Source of the DNA: Legionellaceae bacterium
Lineage (GTDB): Bacteria > Pseudomonadota > Gammaproteobacteria > Legionellales > Legionellaceae
DNA: 33,098 nt
Direction: 5' to 3'
NCBI GenBank assembly: GCA_029213075.1
Contig: JARGPO010000099.1
Coordinates: forward strand, 1 to 33,098
In this document: positions 6,588 through 15,272 of the stretch, piece after piece
Numbering within the stretch: position 1 is the stretch's first letter
Layout of the letters: each line of letters opens with the position of its first letter
Notes under the pieces: model-generated
Databases searched by the model: none
Told to the model about the DNA's origin: nothing
Seen by the model: only the letters and a program-made list of their open reading frames with translations
Made by a program: the position numbers and the translations under genes

Positions 6588-9500
6588 TTATTGTGGAGTA
6601 TTTGGTGGAGCATAATTTTTTTTGTTTTCTGGATCTGATTCATCTGCTGATTTTTTTAGTCCATTTTTAAAGAAACCTACTTCTGTGGGTGAAGTTTCTG
6701 GTACGGTACTAGTAGTAAATTTGGAGTCATTAGCAAGTTCAATAGATTGGTATATATTTTTCGCTGAATCATAATATTCTATGCTTAAATTAGCTTCTGC
6801 TGCTAAATTAAAAAACTCTTCTTTGTGGTTTGTTAACGTCGATTGGTCCACGTAATATGTGACCGATTGAGAATTTTCAATTCTAGTATTTAAATCATTT
6901 TCAAATAGTCTTTGAAGCTTAAGGTTATCTTTATCTTTTGACACAGTTATCATCAATCGATGAGATATTTTTTCTTCGATAATACTAGAGAAATCAGGAA
7001 GATCTGCATTTATGTATTCTCCACCAAAATTATGACTGCCTGTTAGCGACTCCAAACATTGTATAAATTCATCTTTTTTATCACTGCTAATAACCATAAA
7101 TCGAGCACTATCAATATAATACTCTGAATCATTTCGAAATTTTTCATTAAATATTTTCTCAAATCTACTTCGTAACTCCGGTGTTGGAATATTTAAATCA
7201 AATTTTACTACAGGGGTATTTCTTTCCATAGACTCGCTGATTTCCCTAAGTTTTTCTTCACTTGTTACAGAAAAATAATCACTAAAGAATTTATTGCTTT
7301 TTAATTTTTGTATTAAAGCACTATCCCAGTCTTCTGTGTTAAAAATATATTTATTCTCTCTTTTTAAAAACACAATATTAGATTCAGAGAGTAACCCTTC
7401 AAATTCAGACCTTCTATTGTCATAGCATTGATTATATGTAACTTCAAAAGTAGGTATTTTAGATTTTATAGGCATCTGATTACTATCAAAACGTAAATTT
7501 AACTCCTGAGCAAAAATAGGACTATATCTCTCAATTTTAAAAATACTTTCAAATGGAGAGTAATCTCCAGATTTCACATGTCTTGCAAAACGACGAATTG
7601 ACTCCTTAACTTCTTCAGAACTCCCAAATTTAGTCTTAGAGCTAGATATAATAAACTCATATCCATTGTCACATTTGGATTTCTTTAAATTAAAGTGATC
7701 TTTGAGATAATTTTCAACAAAAGATATAAACTTTGGATCTTCACTATAAACAGTTATTTTATTACGACCAGATAAATCAGCGGGAGGAGATGGAGGAGGT
7801 GTCCTTTTGCCGCCCCCACCTAGTATATTCTTAACAATATCTCTTTTTTCAGCAGTTGTTTGTGTGGTTGGATCTTTTGTTGTTTCATTTTTTGGTTTTG
7901 TAGATTTTAATTTCGGTTTACTTGTGATAGCTCCTAGAAGTGGGTTAGGAGGCCTGGCTCCTGCTTCAGGATTAGTTGTAGATTTTAATTTCGGTTTACT
8001 TGTGATATCTCCTAGAAGTGGGTTAGGAGGCCTGACTTCTGCTTCAGGATTAGTTGTAGATTTTAATTTCGGTTTACTTGTGATAGCTCCTAGAAGCGGG
8101 TTAGGAGGCCTGACTTCTGCTTCAGGATTAGTTGTGGATTTTAATTTCGGTTTACTTGTGATAGCTCCTAGAAGCGGGTTAGGAGGCCTGACTTCTGCTT
8201 CAGGATTAGTTGTGGATTTTAATTTCGGTTTACTTGTGATAGCTCCTAGAAGTGGGTTAGGAGGACGTTCATTTTTAGTATCTTGATGCGTTGTTTCATC
8301 AGAATTTTTTTCAGAAGCGACTGACTGTGCATCTAATATTATCTGTAAATCTAGTTTTAAACCAGACTCCTCAAGTTTTTCACGTTCTTCTATCATTCTT
8401 TCAAAAGACCAGCCTATTTTACTTAGGCCTCTTTTAAGCTCTGTTGTAAACTCCTTTATTTTATCTTTTGATAAACCTCGGCTCATAAAGTAGCCCCGAT
8501 TAATTTTGTCGAATAGTGTTCTAGTGTCTACATATAATATGTCACCACATAATCTGTTTATTTTCTCTGCATCTGTTTGTCCTAACTCAATTAATTCATC
8601 AAATTGATCTTTTGTAAATGGTGATGTACTTGAATATGTTAAAGAGCTTAAGTTAAGACCAGATAAAGTCATGTGTGTCATACACCTTTCTATAAATTCA
8701 TCATCAATAGGTTTAGATTTTTCATATGCTTCGAGAACCAATGCTTGTTCATGTGATTTTGATTGAATTTTTTTATATTCATATTTTGCTATTTTAAACT
8801 CTTTATCATAGGCTAATCCTTGCAGGTTGTTTAATCGCATAATATTTGCAGCCTTATCTAGGGCCGAATTTTTTATTTCTTTATCTTCCTCGGTGAAAGT
8901 AACTGGTGTAAGAACTCCATCTTCTGAATCATCTAAAATTCCTGATTCTACAAGTAGACTCTTAATTTCAGTTAGTTGTTCAGGACTTGGCTGTATCTCT
9001 TTTGGTTCAACCTTTTTCTTTGGAGCTTTTCCACGAAATCGTTCAGTCATTATCTTTTTAACTTCATCTTGCTGTATGAGTTTTATTTTTCCCGCCATAT
9101 CAGCTAAAGAGGTAATTTTTTCTGAAGGAACTAACCGTAATGGGTTTTCTATTTTAGGAGAAGAAGCTCGGGATGAAGTTCTTGATGTTCTGGGAGTGCT
9201 ATTGCTGCTTTTAGAAGACAATGCTTCAGTTTCTGTATGACCTTGAAGGTCTAGGTCTACAATTTCTTGTGTCTCCCTATTTTCTTCTATACCTTGAGGG
9301 GACTGGATAGCTTGCATAACTGATTCACTGCTTGATAATCTATCTAATGGTTCATATTTCTTCTTATTCCATTTTAATACTATCGCATTAAAGTCAGAGT
9401 TGGTGCTAGCCAAGATAATATTTAAGAGATCTTTCAAAAACAGAAGTGTGCTAAATGATTTCTCCAATGACTGAAAAGATCCAGCCTTTCTACCAAAAGT

Positions 9501-9731
9501 AAACCCACGTGTTTTCTGCGATATTAATAAAAAGTTAATTAAATCTTCTTCTTTTCCATTATTCTCATACAAGCTCCTTATACGGGTAAGCTCCGCTACC
9601 TTCTCTTTCTTTTTATATGGGTTAAAGCTTTTACTAGTAGCATCTATAGCCAAGTCCATTGCATCTATTATAGATTTTTTATTATTAGTTAAACTATCTT
9701 TAATTAATGGATCTAATTTTTCAGAGGTCAT
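6588..9731 (-). CDS. Large repeat-containing protein, effector-like, 1047 aa
   Basis: No family recognised. There is no signal peptide or membrane helix. Layout: a helical N terminus (about 1-110, with KTRGFTFGRKAGSFQSL); a Ser/Thr-rich low-complexity stretch (about 140-200, STPRTSRTSSRASSP); a helical region with a basic segment GKAPKKKVEP; a tandem block of a 26-residue unit (about 490-610; unit core RPPNPLLGAITSKPKLKSTT, four full and one partial copy); a GGGGKRTPPPSPP linker; then four degenerate alpha/beta units (about 657-995). ATG 9731 is chosen because an in-frame GTG at 9779 lies upstream of the extended -10 promoter at 9768-9776. Pro-rich repeats plus repeated globular units suggest protein-protein contacts, as in Dot/Icm-type effectors; this is inference from style, not a secretion signal. 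Confidence 0.7.
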   Translation of the reverse strand: MTSEKLDPLIKDSLTNNKKSIIDAMDLAIDATSKSFNPYKKKEKVAELTRIRSLYENNGKEEDLINFLLISQKTRGFTFGRKAGSFQSLEKSFSTLLFLKDLLNIILASTNSDFNAIVLKWNKKKYEPLDRLSSSESVMQAIQSPQGIEENRETQEIVDLDLQGHTETEALSSKSSNSTPRTSRTSSRASSPKIENPLRLVPSEKITSLADMAGKIKLIQQDEVKKIMTERFRGKAPKKKVEPKEIQPSPEQLTEIKSLLVESGILDDSEDGVLTPVTFTEEDKEIKNSALDKAANIMRLNNLQGLAYDKEFKIAKYEYKKIQSKSHEQALVLEAYEKSKPIDDEFIERCMTHMTLSGLNLSSLTYSSTSPFTKDQFDELIELGQTDAEKINRLCGDILYVDTRTLFDKINRGYFMSRGLSKDKIKEFTTELKRGLSKIGWSFERMIEEREKLEESGLKLDLQIILDAQSVASEKNSDETTHQDTKNERPPNPLLGAITSKPKLKSTTNPEAEVRPPNPLLGAITSKPKLKSTTNPEAEVRPPNPLLGAITSKPKLKSTTNPEAEVRPPNPLLGDITSKPKLKSTTNPEAGARPPNPLLGAITSKPKLKSTKPKNETTKDPTTQTTAEKRDIVKNILGGGGKRTPPPSPPADLSGRNKITVYSEDPKFISFVENYLKDHFNLKKSKCDNGYEFIISSSKTKFGSSEEVKESIRRFARHVKSGDYSPFESIFKIERYSPIFAQELNLRFDSNQMPIKSKIPTFEVTYNQCYDNRRSEFEGLLSESNIVFLKRENKYIFNTEDWDSALIQKLKSNKFFSDYFSVTSEEKLREISESMERNTPVVKFDLNIPTPELRSRFEKIFNEKFRNDSEYYIDSARFMVISSDKKDEFIQCLESLTGSHNFGGEYINADLPDFSSIIEEKISHRLMITVSKDKDNLKLQRLFENDLNTRIENSQSVTYYVDQSTLTNHKEEFFNLAAEANLSIEYYDSAKNIYQSIELANDSKFTTSTVPETSPTEVGFFKNGLKKSADESDPENKKNYAPPNTPQ
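7903..8264. repeat. Tandem 78-bp repeat, 4.6 copies, inside a coding gene
   Basis: Copies begin at 7903, 7981, 8059, 8137 and 8215 (the last is partial). Unit length is exactly 26 codons, so copy-number change keeps the frame. Copies differ by only a few bases (for example gaagtggg versus gaagcggg, and gatagct versus gatatct in one copy), indicating recent expansion. Confidence 0.95.
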
Positions 9732-9767
9732 TTTAACTCGCAGTATAAAATATTTGCTTATGTAGCA

Positions 9768-9776
9768 ATTATAGCA
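9768..9776 (-). promoter_or_regulatory. Extended -10 promoter of the 1047-aa gene
   Basis: On the minus strand TGC is followed directly by a perfect TATAAT (plus-strand 9768-9773). No good -35 is present, as expected for an extended -10 promoter. Transcription would start near 9761, about 30 nt before ATG 9731. Confidence 0.55.
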
Positions 9777-9893
9777 CAATTGAGCAGTTTGATCTTTTTT
9801 TTACCATATAGTTCATGGGTATTAATTTCGTAGCTTTAACAATATTTTCTAACGAAGCTCTGGTAATTAAGTTCAGTCCAAATTTAAAACATA

Positions 9894-10262
9894 CTATTTT
9901 TTAATTAAATCTCTAATTTCCCTTAGAATCTTAGCTTCTTCTGAGATCTTCTGAATAACTTTATTTTCTTTTTTATGCATAGCATGAATTATTTTTATAG
10001 CCACAAAGATTGAGAAAGAAATTATTGAGAAATTTATAACTGATTGCAGAAAGTCTCCCCATTTAATTGTGACATCACCAATAGTAGCAACTTTATCGGT
10101 AATATTAATTCCTCCAGAAAGCCAGCCAAGTATAGGCATAATAATACCATCAACTAACGATGAAACAATTTTTTCAAAAGATGCCCCAATAACAACAGCT
10201 ACAGCTAAGTCAATAACGTTTCCACGCATGGCGAACTCTTTAAAATCTGAAATAAATCCCAT
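9894..10262 (-). CDS. mscL: Large-conductance mechanosensitive channel MscL
   Basis: Inner-membrane homopentameric channel that opens at high membrane tension to release solutes during hypo-osmotic shock. The 122-residue protein has the family layout: an N-terminal amphipathic helix (GFISDFKEFAMRGNVIDLAV), TM1 (AVAVVIGASFEKIVSSLVD with IIMPILG), a short periplasmic loop, TM2 (NFSIISFSIFVAIKIIHAM) and a charged C-terminal bundle (EEAKILREIRDLIKK). The periplasmic loop is short compared with E. coli MscL. ATG 10262 is chosen, with AGGTG six bases upstream; an in-frame GTG at 10271 overlaps that site. It is a single gene, divergent from the antiporter gene. Confidence 0.95.
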   Translation of the reverse strand: MGFISDFKEFAMRGNVIDLAVAVVIGASFEKIVSSLVDGIIMPILGWLSGGINITDKVATIGDVTIKWGDFLQSVINFSIISFSIFVAIKIIHAMHKKENKVIQKISEEAKILREIRDLIKK

Positions 10263-10488
10263 AGTACGCACCTAAAATTAAAAGTATTTATACTTTAAAC
10301 ATAAATTCACCAACAAGTGAAGATATATAAAACAACCACAAGCCAAAAAATGTAATTTAAGAATATTTAAGTAACTCATGTTATGATGTTAAAACTACAT
10401 CGGTATGATTGACTGATAAACTTTTACGATTATAGCAAATCTCTCTAGAAACAAACTAGAATTTAAAGATTTAAACACAGGAGTGTAT

Positions 10489-11742
10489 ATGTCGTTTTTT
10501 GAAATTATATCAATTCTTATCACGCTTTCAGCTGCTCTTAGCTACATCAATTTTAGATTATTCAAATTACCAACAACTATTGGCTTAATGGCCTTAGCTA
10601 TGGTTATTTCAGTTGGTCTAAATATTGCGGGAAATATCTGGCCAGTGATTTCCTATGAGGCTACTAATTTTTTAGATAGGGTTGATTTTAATCAAGCATT
10701 GCTCCACGGGATGTTAGCCTTTCTTCTTTTTGCAGGTGCACTTCATGTAAATATGAATAAGTTATCAGAGCATAAAAATACTATTATTATTTTAGCTATT
10801 TTTGGAACTCTCGCATCTACTGTTATTGTTGGCTTACTAATGTATTGGCTACTTGGCCTAATCGGTATTCATATTTCCTTCATTTATTGCCTTCTCTTTG
10901 GAGCACTTATATCTCCAACTGATCCAATTGCAGTAATGGGTATTTTAAAATCACTTGGCACACCCAAAGATCTGGAAATTAAAATTGTTGGTGAATCACT
11001 GTTTAATGATGGGGTGAGTGTTGTGCTTTTTTTAGGTCTTCTTGAAATAGCATCAGGGATGCATGAAATTAGCGTATCTCACTTAACTATGTTGTTTGTT
11101 ACTGAGGCTATTGGCGGACTATTATTTGGGTTAATAATCGGATCGGCGGCCTTTTATATGCTCAAATCAGTTGATAATTATCAGGTTGAGATTCTTCTTT
11201 CACTTGCACTTGTAATGGGAGGGTACGCACTTGCAGAGAGACTACATATCTCGGCTCCAATCGCCATTGTTGTAGCCGGACTGATTACTGGTAATCACGG
11301 CCGAGCTTTAGCAATGTCGCATAATACACGAGAACATTTAGATAATTTCTGGGATTTGCTTGATGACATCTTAAATGCTGTACTTTTTGTCTTAATTGGC
11401 TTAGAACTTCTAGCGATAACAGTAAATAAACATTATTTAATTGACGGGTTAATTGCTATTCCTGTAGTTCTTTTATCTCGCTTTATCTCCGTTGGTCTAC
11501 CACTAAAATTTATAGGATTAAAAAAAGAGTTTGTACCCCACAGCGTTAAAATTCTAACGTGGGGTGGCTTGCGAGGAGGAATATCTGTAGCTCTAGCGCT
11601 TTCATTACATGATACAATCGGAAAAGGGAATGACCTTGCTTTTGAGACCATCCTAAGAATGACATATATGGTTGTGATTTTCTCTATTCTTATCCAAGGG
11701 TTAACCATTGGGCCTATGGTAAAAAAATTATATAAAAAATAG
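10489..11742 (+). CDS. CPA1-type Na+/H+ antiporter
   Basis: Inner-membrane secondary transporter exchanging Na+ (or K+) for protons, for pH and salt homeostasis. The 417-residue protein has about 12 hydrophobic spans. CPA1 hallmarks are present: [10 protein letters not shown] in an early helix, [16 protein letters not shown] with the ion-binding TDP/Asp region, [16 protein letters not shown] with the essential Asp, [20 protein letters not shown], and [15 protein letters not shown] near the end. It lacks a long cytoplasmic C-terminal domain, as is usual for the short bacterial forms. ATG 10489 follows AGGAG (10479-10483) with a 5-base gap; the GTG at 10483 lies inside that site. It appears monocistronic, with a large inverted repeat just downstream. 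Confidence 0.9.
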   Translation: MSFFEIISILITLSAALSYINFRLFKLPTTIGLMALAMVISVGLNIAGNIWPVISYEATNFLDRVDFNQALLHGMLAFLLFAGALHVNMNKLSEHKNTIIILAIFGTLASTVIVGLLMYWLLGLIGIHISFIYCLLFGALISPTDPIAVMGILKSLGTPKDLEIKIVGESLFNDGVSVVLFLGLLEIASGMHEISVSHLTMLFVTEAIGGLLFGLIIGSAAFYMLKSVDNYQVEILLSLALVMGGYALAERLHISAPIAIVVAGLITGNHGRALAMSHNTREHLDNFWDLLDDILNAVLFVLIGLELLAITVNKHYLIDGLIAIPVVLLSRFISVGLPLKFIGLKKEFVPHSVKILTWGGLRGGISVALALSLHDTIGKGNDLAFETILRMTYMVVIFSILIQGLTIGPMVKKLYKK

Positions 11743-11797
11743 ATAGTTAGATTTAGTTAGTTGCTCACTAAAGTTTGGAGCGCCCATTATTTCCTGT

Positions 11798-11841
11798 ACA
11801 AATATTGTGCCATAAGCTTGAATTTATGGTACAATATTTGT
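11798..11841 (+). promoter_or_regulatory. Long inverted repeat overlapping an extended -10 promoter
   Basis: Arms 11798-11815 and 11824-11841 form an 18-bp stem (11 bp perfect, one G.T, then 6 bp) with an 8-nt loop. The right arm contains TGG followed by TACAAT (11827-11835), an extended -10 element. This places a start near 11842, 27 bp before the next gene. The repeat could end antiporter transcription, serve as an operator for the following gene, or both. Confidence 0.5.
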
Positions 11842-11868
11842 TCTTGGTTAATTTAAGGGTTAATAGAT

Positions 11869-12618
11869 ATGAGCAATTTAAAGGTGGACCTAAACGTAGA
11901 ACCTGTTTTAAATAATAAAGATGTTGGCTATGATGCACATATTGGATATAACGCAGGTGCTCTTTCTCACGAGCATATACAAAGTGAACATATTTCATCA
12001 TCTGGAACTAGTTCTAGCTTTTCAACCACTAGTCGTCTAGGTGGATATAAAGAGCACTCAAGTGAATCAACATCAATTGGCAATAATGGTTACTCACATG
12101 ACCAAGCTAAATATATGAAGGTTGATGGGTTTACAGTTATTGGTTCAGAAAGATCTGTTGATATTAATAAACATGGTATTCAAGTTCATGATGAAATTAC
12201 GGTCTGCGATAAAACTATTAGTGCAGATGTAAGTACCAATGGAATTGCCAAAGCAGCCACAACTGCAGCTAAAGGCATTGAAAGTGTTGTAAATACAGTA
12301 GCAGGTGGCATTAAAGATACTGGTGAAACAGTTGTTGATGCACTCCAAGATGGTACTGAAGAAGTAGTTAAAGCTATTAGTAAATTAGATGTATCAAAAG
12401 GAGCAGGCAAAGCTGCTGCAGGAATTGGTGGCCTGGCTAGTGGTGCTGCAAGTATGGCTAAAAATATTAACTTCGGTGGTATTATAAAAGCTGGTCATGA
12501 AATCAGTAAAGTAGCAGGAACAGTTGGTCACGCAGCCGCCGAACATGGTCCAACAATTGCAAAGGGCGCAATGGAAGTTGTAAAAGTTGCAGGTAGTATT
12601 GCCGCAAGCATGAAGTAG
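11869..12618 (+). CDS. Ala/Gly/Ser-rich hypothetical protein, 249 aa
   Basis: No family recognised. The N-terminal half (1-85) is polar and Ser/His/Gly-rich (SEHISSSGTSSSFSTTSRLG), probably disordered. Residues about 85-125 look like short beta strands (FTVIGSERSVDINKHGIQVH). The C-terminal half is a run of Ala/Gly/Lys/Val-rich amphipathic segments (KAATTAAKGIESVVNTVAGG, GAGKAAAGIGGLASGAASMA, GTVGHAAAEHGPTIAKGAME) that could insert into or lie on a membrane. There is no signal peptide. AAGGG at 11855-11859 supports the ATG. Small Gly/Ala-zipper proteins like this include pore formers and surface or secreted proteins, but the function is unassigned here. Confidence 0.65.
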   Translation: MSNLKVDLNVEPVLNNKDVGYDAHIGYNAGALSHEHIQSEHISSSGTSSSFSTTSRLGGYKEHSSESTSIGNNGYSHDQAKYMKVDGFTVIGSERSVDINKHGIQVHDEITVCDKTISADVSTNGIAKAATTAAKGIESVVNTVAGGIKDTGETVVDALQDGTEEVVKAISKLDVSKGAGKAAAGIGGLASGAASMAKNINFGGIIKAGHEISKVAGTVGHAAAEHGPTIAKGAMEVVKVAGSIAASMK

Positions 12619-12823
12619 GTAGGTATTCAAAAGCGGCGTCTTTGCGATCTTTAAAGAGCAGACTTATGAAAAACAATTCATGGTTGTTTCTTGTTTGAGC
12701 AATGGCGCCTCAGATTTGTTATTGTTTAAACATCTCTTGAGGCTTATACTAAGATGGTGAGGATCTGGTCACTATATCAGTCACTTCTCAATATTCTATC
12801 GTTTAATTCTTGAGGATTTATAA

Positions 12824-13714
12824 TTGAAAAAGCTGTTGTTTTTTATATTTTGTTTGTGTTATTTTAATTCAGTAGTAGCAGTGTCTGCAAATACTCAGAA
12901 GATTATATTAAAACCATGGCAGATTATCCCGTCAACACCAACTCTTCCTAAACCAACTCATTCTGGATACGCACCAATAAATAACATTAAAATTTGGTAT
13001 GCTGAATATGGCAATGGGCCAACTGTTATTTTATTACATGGAGGGCTTGTTAATTCAAATTATTGGGGAGAACTAATAAGTGCTCTTAAAGATAGTTACC
13101 ATGTAATTATTTTAGATAGTCGAGGACATGGGCGTAGCACAATGAATGATGAGCCTCTTAGTTATCACCTGATGGCGAAGGATGTTCTTGGCTTAATGGA
13201 TTTTCTAAAAATCAAAAAAGCAGCTATTGTTGGCTGGAGTGATGGTGCTAATATTGGTCTGGATATTGCTATTACTCACCCCGAAAGGTTATCTAAGCTA
13301 TTTGCCCTTGCTGGAAATTCTAATACAAATGCCACTATGGATTTATCTAATCAGCCCTCATTTGCAACTTTTTCACAAAGAATTCAAGATGAGTATATAG
13401 CAATCTCACCTACACCATCTCTTTTAAACTTCAATATATTAAAACAACATGTATTGAAGATGTGGGAGACAGAACCAAATTTCACAAAGAAAAATCTTGA
13501 GAGCATAACAGTTCCTACTTGGATTGTTAGCGGTGATCACGATGAAGCTATCAAGCGCTCTAACACAGAATTGATGGCAAGAACCATCCCGACGGCAGGG
13601 CTGTTAATTGAACCAAACTCGGGGCATTTCGTGTTTTTACAACACAAAGACAAGTTTAATGATGATGTCCGGCATTTCTTAAAAGATGATCACAATCAAA
13701 AAACACCAAGGTAA
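12824..13714 (+). CDS. Secreted alpha/beta hydrolase
   Basis: A 296-residue serine hydrolase of the alpha/beta fold with a Sec signal peptide (KKLLFFIFCLCYFNSVVAVSA, cleavage near residue 20-22), so it probably acts in the periplasm or outside the cell. Fold signatures: oxyanion-hole HGG in VILLHGG (about 71-75), nucleophile elbow GWSDG (Ser near 144), acid Asp in the WIVSGDHD strand, and catalytic His in NSGHFVFLQ near the end. The DSRGHGRS motif is typical of the family. The substrate is not evident. The start is TTG 12824, preceded by GAGGA at 12812-12816; no ATG gives the signal peptide. Its stop abuts the stop of convergent grxC (6 bp apart). Confidence 0.85.
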   Translation: MKKLLFFIFCLCYFNSVVAVSANTQKIILKPWQIIPSTPTLPKPTHSGYAPINNIKIWYAEYGNGPTVILLHGGLVNSNYWGELISALKDSYHVIILDSRGHGRSTMNDEPLSYHLMAKDVLGLMDFLKIKKAAIVGWSDGANIGLDIAITHPERLSKLFALAGNSNTNATMDLSNQPSFATFSQRIQDEYIAISPTPSLLNFNILKQHVLKMWETEPNFTKKNLESITVPTWIVSGDHDEAIKRSNTELMARTIPTAGLLIEPNSGHFVFLQHKDKFNDDVRHFLKDDHNQKTPR

Positions 13715-13720
13715 ATATGC

Positions 13721-13978
13721 TCAGTTATCTAAAATCTCGGCTAATTTACCGGAACTATCTAATGCATATAAATCATCATATCCACCGATATGCTGATCAT
13801 TAATAAAAATTTGAGGAATGGTGAATCGATTGGTTTTTTCCACCATTTCCTCTCTACTTTTATCATCTTCATCAATTAAAATTTCAGTGAAGCTCAACCC
13901 CTTGCGCTTTAATAGTTCTTTAGCACGGACACAATAAGAACAACGCGCACCACTGTAGATAACAATATTATGACTCAT
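13721..13978 (-). CDS. grxC: Glutaredoxin 3
   Basis: An 85-residue cytoplasmic thiol-disulphide oxidoreductase that reduces protein disulphides and glutathione mixed disulphides using glutathione. The active site is CSYC (residues 14-17, in SGARCSYCVRAKELL), a variant of the usual CPYC with Ser in place of Pro. The cis-proline TIPQIFI and the glutathione-binding GGYDDL are intact. Length and order match GrxC. The gene stands alone and converges with the hydrolase gene. Confidence 0.93.
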   Translation of the reverse strand: MSHNIVIYSGARCSYCVRAKELLKRKGLSFTEILIDEDDKSREEMVEKTNRFTIPQIFINDQHIGGYDDLYALDSSGKLAEILDN

Positions 13979-14113
13979 TACTTGCTCCTATAGGTAAAAT
14001 TTTAGAAAACAGAGTTTTAATATTAAGATTTAATCGATGTCAAAGCAAATATATTTAGTAAAAAATCATGGTTTCAGCGGTGATGATTTGATATAAGATC
14101 AGCATCAAATTGA

Positions 14114-14281
14114 GTGACCGGGGGATTATCTGTTGGCACCTTGGTCATTAGGTTATTAAATATAACAAATAAAGATGAAAAAACACTGACTTCAGACTCT
14201 TCTAGCTATATCACAGGTACAACAATTCAAATAGATGGTGGGTGCTCTGCAAACAAGATGTGGATTTATAACACCAAATAA
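14114..14281 (+). pseudogene. Collapsed short-chain dehydrogenase (SDR) remnant
   Basis: An in-frame stretch of 55 codons from GTG 14114 to TAA 14279 carries the two ends of an SDR and little between. It opens with VTGGLSVG, like the N-terminal NAD(P)-binding TGxxxGxG, and closes with SSYITGTTIQIDGG, the characteristic SDR C-terminal motif. About 200 residues with the catalytic Ser-Tyr-Lys are missing. This is best read as a gene reduced by a large internal deletion. The C-terminal motif is convincing; the N-terminal match is weaker. The rest of 13979-14350 holds nothing else recognisable. Confidence 0.55.
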
Positions 14282-14350
14282 CGTTAAAGCTATCTTGACT
14301 AAGTTATCTTATATCAGATACAATTCCATTAAAATCAAACCAGGAACACT

Positions 14351-15232
14351 GTGTTTACCAAAGAATCACTTGTGGGTTTTCTAAGAGGAACCTTAAATTT
14401 TCAAGAGGGTAGTGATGCAACAATAGAGCCAGTTAAATGGAGAAATGCTCCTGCCAGACAAAAAGACTTTCTTTTTCCTTCGCATCCAGACCTTATTCAA
14501 AATTTATCTGGTTTAAGTCGTGATGAGAGGCTATTACGTTGTCTATATGTTGATTCTATAGATTATCTTGATGTGTTCTCTAGCATAGAACGCCCTAAAG
14601 ATATTAGTGATGACAAACAAACTGTTGTGGTTTCTTTTGGATGTGGTGGTGCGGAAGAAATTGGTGCTCTGCTTATGATGTATCCAAACCTTAAATATAT
14701 AGGCCTTGATACGGATAAAAAAGCTGTTGAATATAATAATATTTTATGGGCTAATGTTCCAAATATATTTTTTATGCAAGCAGATATGAGCAATCATTCT
14801 GAAGTTTTAAGATCACTAGCCGGAAGTTTACCTGATTTAATTTTAATGATTCATCCTGCTATTAAGGATGTAGCGTTATTAAATAAAACTCTTGTTAGTG
14901 TTATACCAAGAATTTCCAAAGATACAACACAAGTATGTATTACTTGTCTTTTTAATTATGAAGTTAGACCTTTTATAAGCTTAATAGCCTCATTAAATAA
15001 AAATGTTTACTCTAAATATTCTATACGCGAGCGCACATATGAGAACACAAGTAATAGGCGTCAAAGAAATGGAACTATATTCTCATCAACAGTTGTTCCA
15101 ATGCAAAATATTATAGCTAGTACTATTGCAAGTTCAAATATATTTTCCAGACGAAATGACAAGAATTTAGATAGGGGAGCTGATGACTCGTGGGGTGAAA
15201 GTTTATTAGGTCTTAAAGGTAAATTATCCTAA
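14351..15232 (+). CDS. SAM-dependent methyltransferase-like protein
   Basis: A 293-residue protein with a Rossmann methyltransferase core at about 90-190. Motif I is VVSFGCGGAEE (Gly-rich SAM loop), motif II ends strand 2 with YIGLDTD (acidic residue for the ribose), followed by FFMQADMS (motif III-like) and DLILMIHPAI (motif IV). The N-terminal 85 residues and the C-terminal 60 (SNRRQRNGTIFSSTVVPMQN) match nothing I know. The methyl acceptor is unknown. The start is GTG 14351 with AGGA at 14342-14345. No operon partner is seen. It could be a host-directed modifier in an intracellular bacterium, but that is a guess from context only. Confidence 0.65.
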   Translation: MFTKESLVGFLRGTLNFQEGSDATIEPVKWRNAPARQKDFLFPSHPDLIQNLSGLSRDERLLRCLYVDSIDYLDVFSSIERPKDISDDKQTVVVSFGCGGAEEIGALLMMYPNLKYIGLDTDKKAVEYNNILWANVPNIFFMQADMSNHSEVLRSLAGSLPDLILMIHPAIKDVALLNKTLVSVIPRISKDTTQVCITCLFNYEVRPFISLIASLNKNVYSKYSIRERTYENTSNRRQRNGTIFSSTVVPMQNIIASTIASSNIFSRRNDKNLDRGADDSWGESLLGLKGKLS

Positions 15233-15272
15233 ATTCAGCAGTTGAACTTAGGATTATAAAACTGTTATCTAG

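Noticed and set aside
7807-8286. Plus-strand open frame with repeated VVDFNFGLLVIAPRSGLGGL units
   Set aside because: It is the antisense shadow of the tandem repeat block; a stop-free repeat unit stays open in every copy. It has no ribosome binding site or promoter.
9732-9779. 16-residue N-terminal extension of the 1047-aa protein (GTG 9779)
   Set aside because: The extended -10 promoter at 9768-9776 lies within it, so the transcript begins after this codon.
12145-12630. Overlapping minus-strand open frames rich in Cys, Ala and Asn
   Set aside because: They are shadows of the low-complexity Ala/Gly-rich gene on the plus strand.
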